From: a virus
Direction: 5' to 3' (one strand)
Length of the DNA: 57,637 nt
IMG/VR virus record: IMGVR_UViG_3300030110_000139
Coordinates: 1 to 57,637 of that record
Shown here: piece after piece, positions 1 to 7,414 of the stretch
How positions within the stretch are numbered: position 1 is the stretch's first letter
Layout: each line of letters begins with the position of its first letter
The notes under the pieces: model-generated
The model's input: only the letters and a program-made list of their open reading frames with translations
Database searches by the model: none
Told to the model about the DNA's origin: nothing
Position numbers and translations under genes: made by a program

Positions 1-77
1 TCTGCTTCAGGTAAAGAAACTTGAATACCTTGTGGTTGCTCTGTGTTTTCTACACCATTTACTTTTTCAATTGCCAT
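1..77 (-). CDS. Portal protein, N-terminal fragment (second copy of the portal start)
   Basis: The 25 codons from the ATG at 77 are base-for-base the same as the first 25 codons of the complete portal gene whose start is at 56648. The gene runs off the left edge of the window. It is the first part of the end redundancy (1-910 against 56572-57637), so it most likely represents the same gene reached again after going round a circular map rather than a second portal gene. Confidence 0.9.
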   Translation of the reverse strand, partial: MAIEKVNGVENTEQPQGIQVSLPEA

Positions 78-79
78 AA

Positions 80-508
80 TTATCTAATTTTAAACTTGCC
101 ACCTGCTCTTGCGATACCCATGCCTTTACAAACATTACCGCCACCACCCATTTTGACAGGTTTGACAGAACCACCAAATTTCATGTTTCTTAATATTTCA
201 AAGTCTTCTCCAGAAATCTTGCCGTCTTTGTTCTTATCTAATTTCTTTTGACCACCCTTGAGAGCATTAGCTGGATCACCACCAGCTTCCATTTTAACGG
301 CATCTTCTTTTTTCACTTTATCAATGGCTTCTGCTAATCCACCATCTTTCTTTTGATTTACAAGAGGCAGTATTTCTCTTATTTGTGATCGTAACTTATC
401 CATTCTTTTCAAAGAATCTCTTGAAGATCCAGGGACTTTTCTATCTATTTCATCATAAAGTTGTTTTTCTAATTTTAAAAATTTTTCAAAAGCTTCATCT
501 TTATTCAT
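80..508 (-). CDS. Small basic virion-associated type protein with EF-hand (allele A)
   Basis: 142 residues. The N-terminal ~70 residues are charged and helical (begins MNKDEAFEKFLKLEKQL). The middle carries a calcium-binding EF-hand-like loop, DKNKDGKISGED, with D, N, D, G, I at positions 1, 3, 5, 6, 8 but Asp instead of Glu at 12. The C-terminus is Gly-rich and basic (GMGIARAGGKFKIR). The gene at 56651-57052 is the other allele: same two ends, different middle. It lies between the 97-residue gene and the portal start. Function unknown; Ca binding is inferred from the motif only. Confidence 0.8.
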   Translation of the reverse strand: MNKDEAFEKFLKLEKQLYDEIDRKVPGSSRDSLKRMDKLRSQIREILPLVNQKKDGGLAEAIDKVKKEDAVKMEAGGDPANALKGGQKKLDKNKDGKISGEDFEILRNMKFGGSVKPVKMGGGGNVCKGMGIARAGGKFKIR

Positions 509-509
509 A

Positions 510-803
510 TTACTCTCCTGTCTCTGGATTAACCATTCTTGATTTAGTCATATTAATTACTTCGCCTCCACCACTCATCATAATTGTTTGCTTTTGAATA
601 CTAAACGGACTTTTTGAGTCTGGAGTAATATCAAGCTTTTGTGGCTTTGCTTTAACTTTAGTCCTTTTTGCTAGTTTTTTCAAATTCTTTGTAAGCAAGG
701 CATCTTTCTTCTTCTGTTTATCAACTGATTTAATGCCAGTTTTGCCACTAGCAATTGTCTGAATAGTTTTAGCTACACTTTTTAGGGGATCTTTTGTTGT
801 CAT
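510..803 (-). CDS. Small basic protein after large terminase (short allele)
   Basis: 97 residues, Lys-rich (a run TKNLKKLAKRTKVKAKPQ near residue 40) and ending MTKSRMVNPETGE. Its ATG overlaps the terL stop as TAATG, so it is translationally coupled to terL. The second allele at 57054-57530 has about 61 extra N-terminal residues and the same C-terminal half. No family recognised. The charge suggests contact with DNA or the inner face of the head, which is inference. Confidence 0.8.
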   Translation of the reverse strand: MTTKDPLKSVAKTIQTIASGKTGIKSVDKQKKKDALLTKNLKKLAKRTKVKAKPQKLDITPDSKSPFSIQKQTIMMSGGGEVINMTKSRMVNPETGE

Positions 804-2272
804 TAATAATACTCCATCTTTCTTCTGTAGTTTGGCTCAAACTCTTCATCGTCTGGCGTAGTGATAAAACCACCTTGCCTAAATCTTAGTATAGCCTGTG
901 TCATCGAATCTGCCAAGTCATCATGGTCGCCATGTGGAAAACTTGCACATTCCTCTACAACTTCTTCTGCAAAATTAGCATCGGGTCTATACACCATACC
1001 GCTCTCAAACACAGGAGCACAGGCGTTCATACGAGCAAACTTATCTGCACCTTTGCTTGGTGTAAAGGGCGTAACGGGAACACCCATTCTTCTCAACTCT
1101 TGAGTAAGTGGCGTACCACTTGCTTTCTGTTCTATGAGAATCATGTCAGGATCATATGCTTCGCACAGTTCTTGTGCTTTAAGTTTAAGTTCTGGGAAAT
1201 CCCATCTGCCTTTCTCGGCATCAAGCAAGATGATGGCATCTCCTTCACCCTCGATGGGAGTAAAAATACCCCAAGTAGTAATAGCACTATAATCAGAACG
1301 CTCATTCTTAGTAAAAGCCGTGTCGTATGACTGTATGATATAGGAACAGGCAGGTGGCTCACTACGATTCCAAACATTCCACCACTCCCTTTTAATTATC
1401 GCACCTTCTTCGGCTGTCGGATTTTGCATATACTGGGCGTTCCACTTGCCTACGGGTATCGAGGCTTTCACGCCTTCTAATTCGTCTTTGCTCCAATACT
1501 CTGGCCAAAGTACGTTTCCAGTCTCTGGAAATATCGCTGGAAATTCTACTACTTCCCATTTGTCTGCACCCCCTTGAGCTTGTTTCTGTAACACTCTTGC
1601 TGTGAGATCCTTAATCCCCCAACGTGTCATCACTATAATGATAGAGCCTCCAGGTTGCAATCTTTGTCTTGGTCCAGATGTATACCATTCATAAATACTG
1701 TCAAGTGCCGTAGGACTTAAAGCATCTTGTTCAGAAACAGGATCGTCAATAATGAGCAAATCAGCACCTCGTCCAGCCAAAGCACCTCCAACACCAACGG
1801 CATAATATTCTCCACCTTTGTTCGTAGACCATCTACCAGATGCTTTGGCATCTGCAGCTAATCTAATGTCTGGAAATATATCACGGAAATCATCGCTATC
1901 AATTAAGTTTTTAACCTTACGACCAAAACCAACAGCAAGTTCTGCCGTGTGTGTTGCTTGTATAATCTTTAAATCAGGACGCTTTCCCATGAGCCAAGAA
2001 GGAAAAAGATAACTCGCAAACTCAGATTTAGTATGTCTTGGCGGCATATTAACAATCAAACGCTTAATCTTGCCATCAGCCACTTGTTGCAGTTTATCTG
2101 CGTATATCTTGTGATGCTTACCCTCAATAAAGCTAGGCCATATGCGTTTAACAAAATCCATATACAAATCTTGTGAAACCTTCTGTTTCTCAAGCATGGT
2201 CAAGCGTTCAAGCATGGGAGCTATCTTGGATAACTCATCATCACTCAAATACTCTGTGTATTCTAAATTCAT
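803..2272 (-). CDS. terL: Terminase large subunit (packaging ATPase-nuclease)
   Basis: 489 residues, normal length. It drives ATP-powered packaging of DNA into the prohead and cuts concatemers. ATPase half: Walker A variant PPRHTKSE at 77-84, Walker B DLLIIDDP at 171-178, coupling motif IIIVMTRW near 211-218. RNase H-like nuclease half: Asp in SYDTAF (about 317), Glu in MILIEQKASG and the DHDDLADS cluster near 449-456. The start abuts the stop of the 605-residue gene at 2272, and the stop overlaps the next start (TAATG). The small terminase lies about 6 kb away at 8177-8704, an unusual separation. A C-terminal fragment of a second allele is at 57530-57637. Confidence 0.96.
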   Translation of the reverse strand: MNLEYTEYLSDDELSKIAPMLERLTMLEKQKVSQDLYMDFVKRIWPSFIEGKHHKIYADKLQQVADGKIKRLIVNMPPRHTKSEFASYLFPSWLMGKRPDLKIIQATHTAELAVGFGRKVKNLIDSDDFRDIFPDIRLAADAKASGRWSTNKGGEYYAVGVGGALAGRGADLLIIDDPVSEQDALSPTALDSIYEWYTSGPRQRLQPGGSIIIVMTRWGIKDLTARVLQKQAQGGADKWEVVEFPAIFPETGNVLWPEYWSKDELEGVKASIPVGKWNAQYMQNPTAEEGAIIKREWWNVWNRSEPPACSYIIQSYDTAFTKNERSDYSAITTWGIFTPIEGEGDAIILLDAEKGRWDFPELKLKAQELCEAYDPDMILIEQKASGTPLTQELRRMGVPVTPFTPSKGADKFARMNACAPVFESGMVYRPDANFAEEVVEECASFPHGDHDDLADSMTQAILRFRQGGFITTPDDEEFEPNYRRKMEYY

Positions 2273-4089
2273 TAACTTGCTGCTAAGAAGTCATCTACCG
2301 CTTTGATTAATCCACCATTAGCCATGCCAATCACACCACCTTTTTTGGCTGAAACGACTGGTCTGGCTTGAGCACCCAATAGCTGCTCTATAAGTTTATT
2401 GAGGTCACCACTATCAAAGGTTACTGGCCTTATGTTTGATGATGCTGGTGCAAAAGGACTTGCAACAACAGTATCAGCAGTCACAGGCTGAAGGCTGCCT
2501 AATTGTCCACCTGTGCCACCAATAACATTAGGTGGTAAATCAGGCTTTGGCTCTTCAGGTTTAGGTGTTAGAGGTCTAATGATTGGAGTTGGCTCATTAT
2601 CGCTTGTGGCTCTATCTTGAATACTAAAATCCATACCCTCAATTAAATTGCCAAACCTATCTTTAGCACCCGTTATAGTGCCATCTCTATCAACAACGGG
2701 AATTAAGCCTCTCTCTGTAATGCCTCTCATAACTCTTTGATCAGTAATCTCGGCTAGTTTATTTAATCCTCTGCCTAAAAAGTTTGGTATATTTACACCA
2801 CCTATGTTTGTTGAGGGCTCAAAAATTCTTGACTTATCTTCTACAGACCTAGCGATTAAATCTCTGTCGGCAGCATCTTGTATATTTTTTATGTCTGTCT
2901 CTGTTAATCCAGAGGTTCCTAAACCACCAGATAAAGCTTTTTCAACAACTCCAGGCTTAACATCAAATGATACAAAAGGATCTGTAGTTTCCAGTTCATC
3001 ATCACGAGGATCTATGCTTGACGCAAAACCTATTCTCCCAAAAGAAGATGGTGCTTGATCCAACTCACTTTGACTATCAGGTATTAATCCTAGTTGATCA
3101 GGTCTTTCTGGCTTATCTAAATTCTCTGCAAGTGTGCCTTGCTCTAATGCTCTTTGTATATCTCTTGCTTGATTCCCTACATCAAAAGAAACAAATGGTC
3201 TGCTGGTGTCTGTTGGAGTAATGCCTGGATCAACAGTTCCTCTCATTATTTGATCTGTGTAAGCGGGCACACCTCTAACATCAAAAGGTGTCATGTCAAA
3301 AGCGTCTGCAACTGGCTTTGTTAAATCCACTGCGTCCATGACGTTCTTCTCACCTGTGCCTAAAATATCAGATGCAGTTGGTTGATTAAAGACTGCCCTA
3401 GAATAAGCAGCTGGATTTACGTTAGAGGCTTGGATAATACTATTGACAATATTCTCCCCTCTTTTATCACCATCTATCGCTGCAATTTGAAATTGATTTA
3501 AGGCACCAGCTAAATCATTGTCTTTAGCATAATCTTGCAAAGTCGCAATTGTGTCTTTTTTAAAAACTCTTTGTGCCTCGCTACCCTCTGGCAAATTTCT
3601 CGTGGCGTTTAAAATAGTTTGATTATTAAATGTTACGTTAGGAACAGATGGCGTGTCGTCACCGCCAGTTTGTCTGCCAATATCCGTTGCTTGTTGCAGT
3701 TCATCAGAACTAAAGACATCAGTATAGTCCATGTCACTATCTGGTGAAGAAGTGTCTATATTGTCATCTGAAAGATCAGACCTATCATCATCGGCAACGG
3801 AAGTTACTTCGTCAAAAAAGTCCCCAAAATCAGCAACCCCACCCTCTTGCATCATTTGTATGGGTTGATTGAATATGTCTATATTCGATAAAGCGGGTGC
3901 CATGTTTGGAGTCATAGCACCCATTGCTGGTGCCACGACTGGAGGATTAACTAATGTAGCACCATTCATGTTTTTTAAAAAATTATTAAAATTACCCCTG
4001 CTATCGGCAGTTGTATCTAATTTTACCTGCGGTGGTTGTGCAGGGGCAGCGGGGGTCGGCATAAACCCGCCCATAGGTCCATTTGCCAT
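2272..4089 (-). CDS. Unknown 605-residue Pro/Asp-rich protein before large terminase
   Basis: Low-complexity acidic protein: Pro/Ala/Met-rich N-terminus (MANGPMGGFMPTPAAPAQPP), Asp-rich segment at about 95-130 and a C-terminal KKGGVIGMANGG motif that recurs at the ends of marine phage structural proteins. No catalytic motif or membrane segment seen. Coupled to terL. Its Shine-Dalgarno (GGAG) lies within a 28-bp inverted repeat at 4095-4122, so translation of this and possibly terL may be controlled there. A virion or packaging accessory role is inferred from position only. Confidence 0.8.
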   Translation of the reverse strand: MANGPMGGFMPTPAAPAQPPQVKLDTTADSRGNFNNFLKNMNGATLVNPPVVAPAMGAMTPNMAPALSNIDIFNQPIQMMQEGGVADFGDFFDEVTSVADDDRSDLSDDNIDTSSPDSDMDYTDVFSSDELQQATDIGRQTGGDDTPSVPNVTFNNQTILNATRNLPEGSEAQRVFKKDTIATLQDYAKDNDLAGALNQFQIAAIDGDKRGENIVNSIIQASNVNPAAYSRAVFNQPTASDILGTGEKNVMDAVDLTKPVADAFDMTPFDVRGVPAYTDQIMRGTVDPGITPTDTSRPFVSFDVGNQARDIQRALEQGTLAENLDKPERPDQLGLIPDSQSELDQAPSSFGRIGFASSIDPRDDELETTDPFVSFDVKPGVVEKALSGGLGTSGLTETDIKNIQDAADRDLIARSVEDKSRIFEPSTNIGGVNIPNFLGRGLNKLAEITDQRVMRGITERGLIPVVDRDGTITGAKDRFGNLIEGMDFSIQDRATSDNEPTPIIRPLTPKPEEPKPDLPPNVIGGTGGQLGSLQPVTADTVVASPFAPASSNIRPVTFDSGDLNKLIEQLLGAQARPVVSAKKGGVIGMANGGLIKAVDDFLAAS

Positions 4090-4094
4090 GTAAA

Positions 4095-4122
4095 ATCTCC
4101 GAAAAAAGCTTCTTTAGGAGAT
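4095..4122 (-). promoter_or_regulatory. Inverted repeat enclosing the ribosome-binding site of the 605-residue gene
   Basis: ATCTCC at 4095-4100 pairs with GGAGAT at 4117-4122, and the inside continues with AAAAAAGCTTCTTT. Around the centre at 4108/4109, 12 of 14 positions are complementary. Read on the minus strand, the 3' arm is the GGAGAT used as Shine-Dalgarno for the start at 4089. It could be an RNA hairpin that hides the RBS or a DNA operator; the XRE-type gene ends just upstream at 4132. Confidence 0.55.
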
Positions 4123-4131
4123 ATTAACCCA

Positions 4132-4539
4132 CTAACTCGCTTTTTGCAATAGCATTGTCATCTCTCGATTGCTCTGATCAAGCAATCTTGATACCCAAAT
4201 CTCATCTTGACGCTTATCTGCCTCGCCTAATGTATGATCTATAGCGTTGCAAAGCTTCCAAATACGATCTTTTTCATGTTTTGTCAAAGGTCTTGCGTCT
4301 TCATCAAAATTTTTTATGTTTTTGGCTACTTTTTCTGCTTTCTTAGCTTCTGTCCAATACAGAACAGCGTATTTTACGGACAGAGGTATGCGATACTTGT
4401 CTGTTTCATAGCATCTGTACCCTCTTTCGCTCAAACCAAGCCTCTTTGCCATGTCTATTTGGCTCAAGTTTAAGTCTTTTCTTTGTGATTTTAGTTTTTC
4501 ACCACTCCAATCACTGAAACTTTGATCGTTCTTTTTCAT
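4132..4539 (-). CDS. XRE-type helix-turn-helix regulator
   Basis: 135 residues from the ATG at 4539, chosen because AAGGAG stands 6 nt upstream; a longer frame begins at 4563. Residues about 14-55 form a helix-turn-helix of the Cro/C1 kind (LKSQRKDLNLSQIDMAKRLG, then LSERGYRCYETDKYRIP). The C-terminal half is charged and helical. It overlaps the upstream gene by ATGA. It lies just ahead of the inverted repeat at 4095-4122 and the 605-residue/terL pair, so it may regulate late packaging genes; the target is inference. Confidence 0.8.
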   Translation of the reverse strand: MKKNDQSFSDWSGEKLKSQRKDLNLSQIDMAKRLGLSERGYRCYETDKYRIPLSVKYAVLYWTEAKKAEKVAKNIKNFDEDARPLTKHEKDRIWKLCNAIDHTLGEADKRQDEIWVSRLLDQSNREMTMLLQKAS

Positions 4540-4757
4540 TTTTGCTCCTTTAACACGCCACACTCAATTAAATCATCTACCAAGTCTTTATCTGCATGAA
4601 ATCTTACTGGCTTTCCAGTCCAATCACACGCAAATGAAGCATAGGTACGTCTCAAATCTTCCCTGGTCTTAAAACCAAGTTTTGAGTTTGTGGTTATCTG
4701 ATCTATAATCTGTGATGGTGTGCCACTGTAAATAGTGCCACCCTCATCTTTATTCAT
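4536..4757 (-). CDS. Hypothetical protein, 73 residues
   Basis: An open frame extends up to 4937 but would run through a terminator at 4905-4935. The ATG at 4757 (MNKDEGGTIYSG) has AAGAG 7 nt upstream and is preferred. Soluble and charged, it contains one Cys-Asp-Trp patch (FACDWTGKPVRF). Its stop overlaps the start of the XRE-type gene as ATGA, so the two are probably made together. No family recognised. Confidence 0.65.
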   Translation of the reverse strand: MNKDEGGTIYSGTPSQIIDQITTNSKLGFKTREDLRRTYASFACDWTGKPVRFHADKDLVDDLIECGVLKEQK

Positions 4758-4904
4758 AATGTAGCTCTTCATATATGTAACATAGGTTTTCAGTGCCGAA
4801 AGGTCAAGAATTTTTTTTATAAAATTTTTTTGAGGTGCCGTTTTGAAAACATTGGGGGGTGTTTGAGGAAAACCGAGTGCGTTGCACCCTATATATACAA
4901 AACC

Positions 4905-4935
4905 AAAAAAAAGGGGGTGTATATGGCACACCCCC
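4905..4935 (-). terminator. Rho-independent terminator
   Basis: An 8-bp stem GGGGGTGT/ACACCCCC with a 7-nt loop is followed on the minus strand by a run of eight T (A4905-4912 on plus). It lies 25 nt after the stop of the gene at 4960-5166 and closes the amidoligase transcription unit. Confidence 0.9.
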
Positions 4936-4959
4936 ACCGATTTTATATGTAGTTAAAAA

Positions 4960-5166
4960 TTATCTGTTATAAGTATTTCTTAATTGTTTAACTATGTTAT
5001 GAACTTCAAAAACTGTGTCTTGATATTCTTCGGCAATTAGATTTTTTCCATTGTAAGAATCTAATTCATACTCGCCATTTAATATTGGATTCATAACAAA
5101 CTTTAAATGAAAAGTTTTATTATTTAATTTAACTTTTTTATTATTGATTTTTATTCTTCTATTCAC
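4960..5166 (-). CDS. Small basic hypothetical protein (GTG start)
   Basis: 68 residues, starting at GTG (5166) behind AGGAGTCAATC. Rich in Asn and Lys in the first 20 residues, acidic later. No family recognised. Its translation-initiation region is a 28-nt exact copy of that of the next gene upstream (5316-5343). The terminator at 4905-4935 follows. Confidence 0.65.
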   Translation of the reverse strand: MNRRIKINNKKVKLNNKTFHLKFVMNPILNGEYELDSYNGKNLIAEEYQDTVFEVHNIVKQLRNTYNR

Positions 5167-5323
5167 GATTGACTCCTTTTGTTTGTGTTTGTTTTTTAAT
5201 AATTCTTAAAGCTTTGATTAAATTTTTGGTTGTGTTTTTGTTGTGTTCATGGACTTTATCAAACACAATTTCTGCATAATCTTCTAAAAGATTTTCAATT
5301 AAATTTAATTCTTCACTATTCAC
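5159..5323 (-). CDS. Small acidic helical protein (GTG start)
   Basis: 54 residues from GTG at 5323 (begins M-N-S-E-E-L-N-L-I-E-N-L-L). The frame is open to an ATG at 5359, but the GTG has AGGAG at the right distance and exactly copies the start region of the following gene, which decides it. Predicted mostly helical (LIENLLEDYAEIVFDKVHEH). Stop TAG overlaps the next GTG. Function unknown. Confidence 0.6.
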   Translation of the reverse strand: MNSEELNLIENLLEDYAEIVFDKVHEHNKNTTKNLIKALRIIKKQTQTKGVNRE

Positions 5324-5343
5324 GATTGACTCCTTTTGTTTGT
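5159..5343 (-). repeat. 28-nt direct repeat carrying RBS and GTG start (5159-5186 and 5316-5343)
   Basis: The 28 nt at 5159-5186 recur exactly at 5316-5343, 157 bp apart. Each copy contains the stretch AAAAGGAGTCAATCGTGAAT read on the minus strand, that is, ribosome-binding site plus GTG start codon of a small gene. This suggests that a gene-start segment was duplicated. Confidence 0.85.
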
Positions 5344-5361
5344 TTGTGAAAGTATTCAAGA

Positions 5362-6474
5362 CTAGTTTCCTAGTCTTGAAATTCTGTTATTAAACCAAGT
5401 CTTTAAAGACTCTGCTAAGTTTGTAAATGGGTGGGAGTCTGCATTGTTATTAATAACAACTTCACCTTGTGACTCCTTTTCCACTTCTAAGGGAATCTTA
5501 TAACCATTTAAGTCGTATGCACCATTTGATGTACCATTTAAATGTCCATAGTATTCTTGATTAAGACATATAACCAAACTACAATCGCCTAGTTTACGTC
5601 TTATAGTATTGATTGTACGTCTTACAGAACGTGCATCGTTAATGCCTACAGTATCCATTATTTCCCTTGTAGTCGCTCCATTATCTGTTTGTAACATCTC
5701 AAATACTTGATGAAGTTTGGTATTTCTTGGCATGGTATTTGTTAACGTATCCATGTATTTAACACCTTGATTTAAGACTTGGATTCTATGGTTAATAGTA
5801 TAATCAAACATATTAACAAGAAACATAATCCAATTCTTTAACTTGATATTATTTACTGTTCCTTGATGTTGTCTAAACTCAATTGTTCCACGTTGATTCC
5901 TAACATCAATATTTCTTAAATTAATAGAATAGAATTTACCAACTATTACATTTTTTAAATCGTTGTAATTTTGGGAGTCTTCTATTCTATTTAAGAAACC
6001 ATCAATGGGACTCGCATATCTTGAATTTCTACGACTTGGTGCAAGAAAACTTGATATGAAGTCTTGATATTGAGCATATCTATAAACAACGTCTTTGATA
6101 ACTTCAAACTGAAACATATCATTTGAATCTTGAAAATATGTATCATTGTCTTTGAATAGTTGAATTGATCTTCTATTAAATTCTTCACTATCCATTGTTA
6201 TTGGTTTAACTCCAATGTGAACATGATGTCCACATTGGCGAGTGATTCTCCCACCATTGGCAATAATCAAGTCATTAACTTGACTTGAATACTCCCAAGT
6301 AGATTCTGCCTTACTACTAAGTGGTGGGAAGATAATCTCGCATCCACTAGTTAAACTCGCATCGTGTTTAACTTTAATAAAGTTTAATGTAGGATGGTTA
6401 GCAAATAGATTACTACCATTTAAGACAGATAATCCATCTACTTCCCTTTCAAATCCTAAAGCTACATCAATCAT
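5362..6474 (-). CDS. Putative amidoligase (COOH-NH2 ligase) with C-terminal winged helix
   Basis: 370 residues. Features of the amidoligase (glutamine-synthetase-like COOH-NH2 ligase) family: GFERE at 7-11, CEIIFPP at 45-51, CGHHVHIG at 81-88, and GTIEFRQHQGT near 196-206, the usual metal and ATP ligand positions. Such enzymes join a carboxyl to an amine using ATP. Residues about 245-315 look like a winged helix (ATTREIMDTVGINDARSVRR), a fusion that suggests a nucleic-acid-associated role. RBS AGGAG precedes ATG at 6474. A gamma-glutamylcyclotransferase-like gene lies 4 kb upstream in the same direction. Substrate unknown. Confidence 0.75.
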   Translation of the reverse strand: MIDVALGFEREVDGLSVLNGSNLFANHPTLNFIKVKHDASLTSGCEIIFPPLSSKAESTWEYSSQVNDLIIANGGRITRQCGHHVHIGVKPITMDSEEFNRRSIQLFKDNDTYFQDSNDMFQFEVIKDVVYRYAQYQDFISSFLAPSRRNSRYASPIDGFLNRIEDSQNYNDLKNVIVGKFYSINLRNIDVRNQRGTIEFRQHQGTVNNIKLKNWIMFLVNMFDYTINHRIQVLNQGVKYMDTLTNTMPRNTKLHQVFEMLQTDNGATTREIMDTVGINDARSVRRTINTIRRKLGDCSLVICLNQEYYGHLNGTSNGAYDLNGYKIPLEVEKESQGEVVINNNADSHPFTNLAESLKTWFNNRISRLGN

Positions 6475-6599
6475 AAAAAAATCTCCTATAATAGTTAAAA
6501 TGTTTGTTGCGAATCAATCCTAGCATTCTTTGAGCGAACACACAAGCATTGAATACCTATATATAAAATTAATCTTGAGCTATTCGATTAGCTCCAAAC

Positions 6600-6960
6600 G
6601 AATAAAATAGGCGAACAGCTTCGCATTTTTTAATTGTTCGCTCCAAAAGAGCTGGTCGACCAGGAAGCTGCAGCTGCATAGCCTGGCACTCCGACTCCGA
6701 CAGTCCGAGTCCGACAGTCCGATAGACCGAACAATAGTTCGTTGAAGGAGGCAGCAAGCGGATCGACCAGGCTAAATTCACGGCTTTTTCCTGGGTCAAC
6801 AGCATCCGAGACCGAACAATAGTTCGCTCTAGGAGGCGGACGACTGACGCACCAGGCACCAGAGCGAACAATCATTCGTTCAAACAGCTTAACCTGGTCA
6901 AATTAAGCTGGTAGAGCGAACAATCATTCGGCTGCAGCAGAGATCCGACCAGGAACGGAG
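6600..6960. repeat. Palindrome-rich intergenic block, left of the 7.0-7.7 kb cassette
   Basis: Gene-free and more GC-rich than its surroundings, it consists of short recurring words. The palindrome CGAACAATAGTTCG is at 6728-6741 and 6813-6826, and CGAACAATCATTCG at 6865-6878 and 6917-6930. CTGGTCGACCAG is near 6652, and AGTCCGA is repeated near 6690-6720. The rest of 6475-6600 holds no convincing gene; a weak minus-strand promoter for the amidoligase may lie there. Open frames here are shadows of the repeats. Confidence 0.75.
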
Positions 6961-6962
6961 GC

Positions 6963-6994
6963 AAAAAAAACCCACGCTAAGCTAAAAGCGTGGG
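6963..6994 (-). terminator. Rho-independent terminator of the cassette
   Basis: Stem CCCACGCT (6971-6978) pairs with AGCGTGGG (6987-6994) across an 8-nt loop; on the minus strand eight T follow. It ends the transcript 7738 to 7019. One further repeat word (CGAACAATGTCCG) stands just upstream at about 7003-7015. Confidence 0.93.
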
Positions 6995-7018
6995 TCTTAA
7001 TCCGAACAATGTCCGATA

Positions 7019-7099
7019 TTAGGTGATAATAAGCAAGAACCAAAACGCCACCCACATCATCAAGATGCCAAGCGTGTTAATTAAAAACATCCAAAACAT
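7019..7099 (-). CDS. 26-residue membrane micro-protein
   Basis: ATG at 7099 overlaps the stop of the previous gene as TAATG. The product begins MFWMFLINTLGILMMWV and ends FLLIIT: almost entirely hydrophobic, one membrane span with aromatic residues. It ends about 25 nt before the terminator at 6963-6994. Coupling and clean transmembrane composition support a real gene. Possible roles are a small holin-like or regulatory membrane peptide; not assignable. Confidence 0.65.
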   Translation of the reverse strand: MFWMFLINTLGILMMWVAFWFLLIIT

Positions 7100-7413
7100 T
7101 ATTCTACCTCCTCATAATCTGCTAAATTAATTCCATAATCTTCTAAAGTATCTGAATGATTGCTTTCCAAATCTTCTGCAAAGTTTTCAACGAGAATATC
7201 TTGATAAAGACTTGGAGGATGTGGCATTGTATAAGGGAAAGACTTAATCGCTTTGATGTCCTCAAATAACACATCCCAATCCTCATAATTAGGACTATCA
7301 ACCAAACCATCATCGGCTAAATTATCCATGTAACCACTAACTTCCCCTAATAGGAAGTTAGCGACTTTTTTGTCTTGGATAATATTATTTTTTAATTGCT
7401 CTAGTAAACTCAT
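7099..7413 (-). CDS. Acidic hypothetical protein, 104 residues
   Basis: The ATG at 7413 (MSLLEQLKNNIIQDKK) is 1 nt after the stop of the preceding gene; the longer frame upstream is only the shadow of that gene. Strongly acidic, especially at the C-terminus (NLADYEEVE), without cysteines or membrane spans. Coupled on both sides, so part of a three-gene cassette (7738-7019). No family recognised. A small acidic protein in a phage accessory cassette could mimic DNA or bind an enzyme, but nothing shows it. Confidence 0.7.
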   Translation of the reverse strand: MSLLEQLKNNIIQDKKVANFLLGEVSGYMDNLADDGLVDSPNYEDWDVLFEDIKAIKSFPYTMPHPPSLYQDILVENFAEDLESNHSDTLEDYGINLADYEEVE

Positions 7414-7414
7414 A

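Noticed and set aside
1-910. Perfect direct terminal repeat
   Set aside because: Only the first 77 bases are identical; the remainder has substitutions and in-frame indels, so it is allelic rather than a physical terminal repeat.
4758-4937. N-terminal extension of the 73-residue protein up to 4937
   Set aside because: It would be translated through a strong terminator hairpin; the ATG at 4757 has a better RBS.
6569-6875. Two overlapping minus-strand ORFs of 81 and 100 codons
   Set aside because: They lie in the palindrome-rich block after the terminator, consist of translated repeat words, have no RBS and no protein-like composition.
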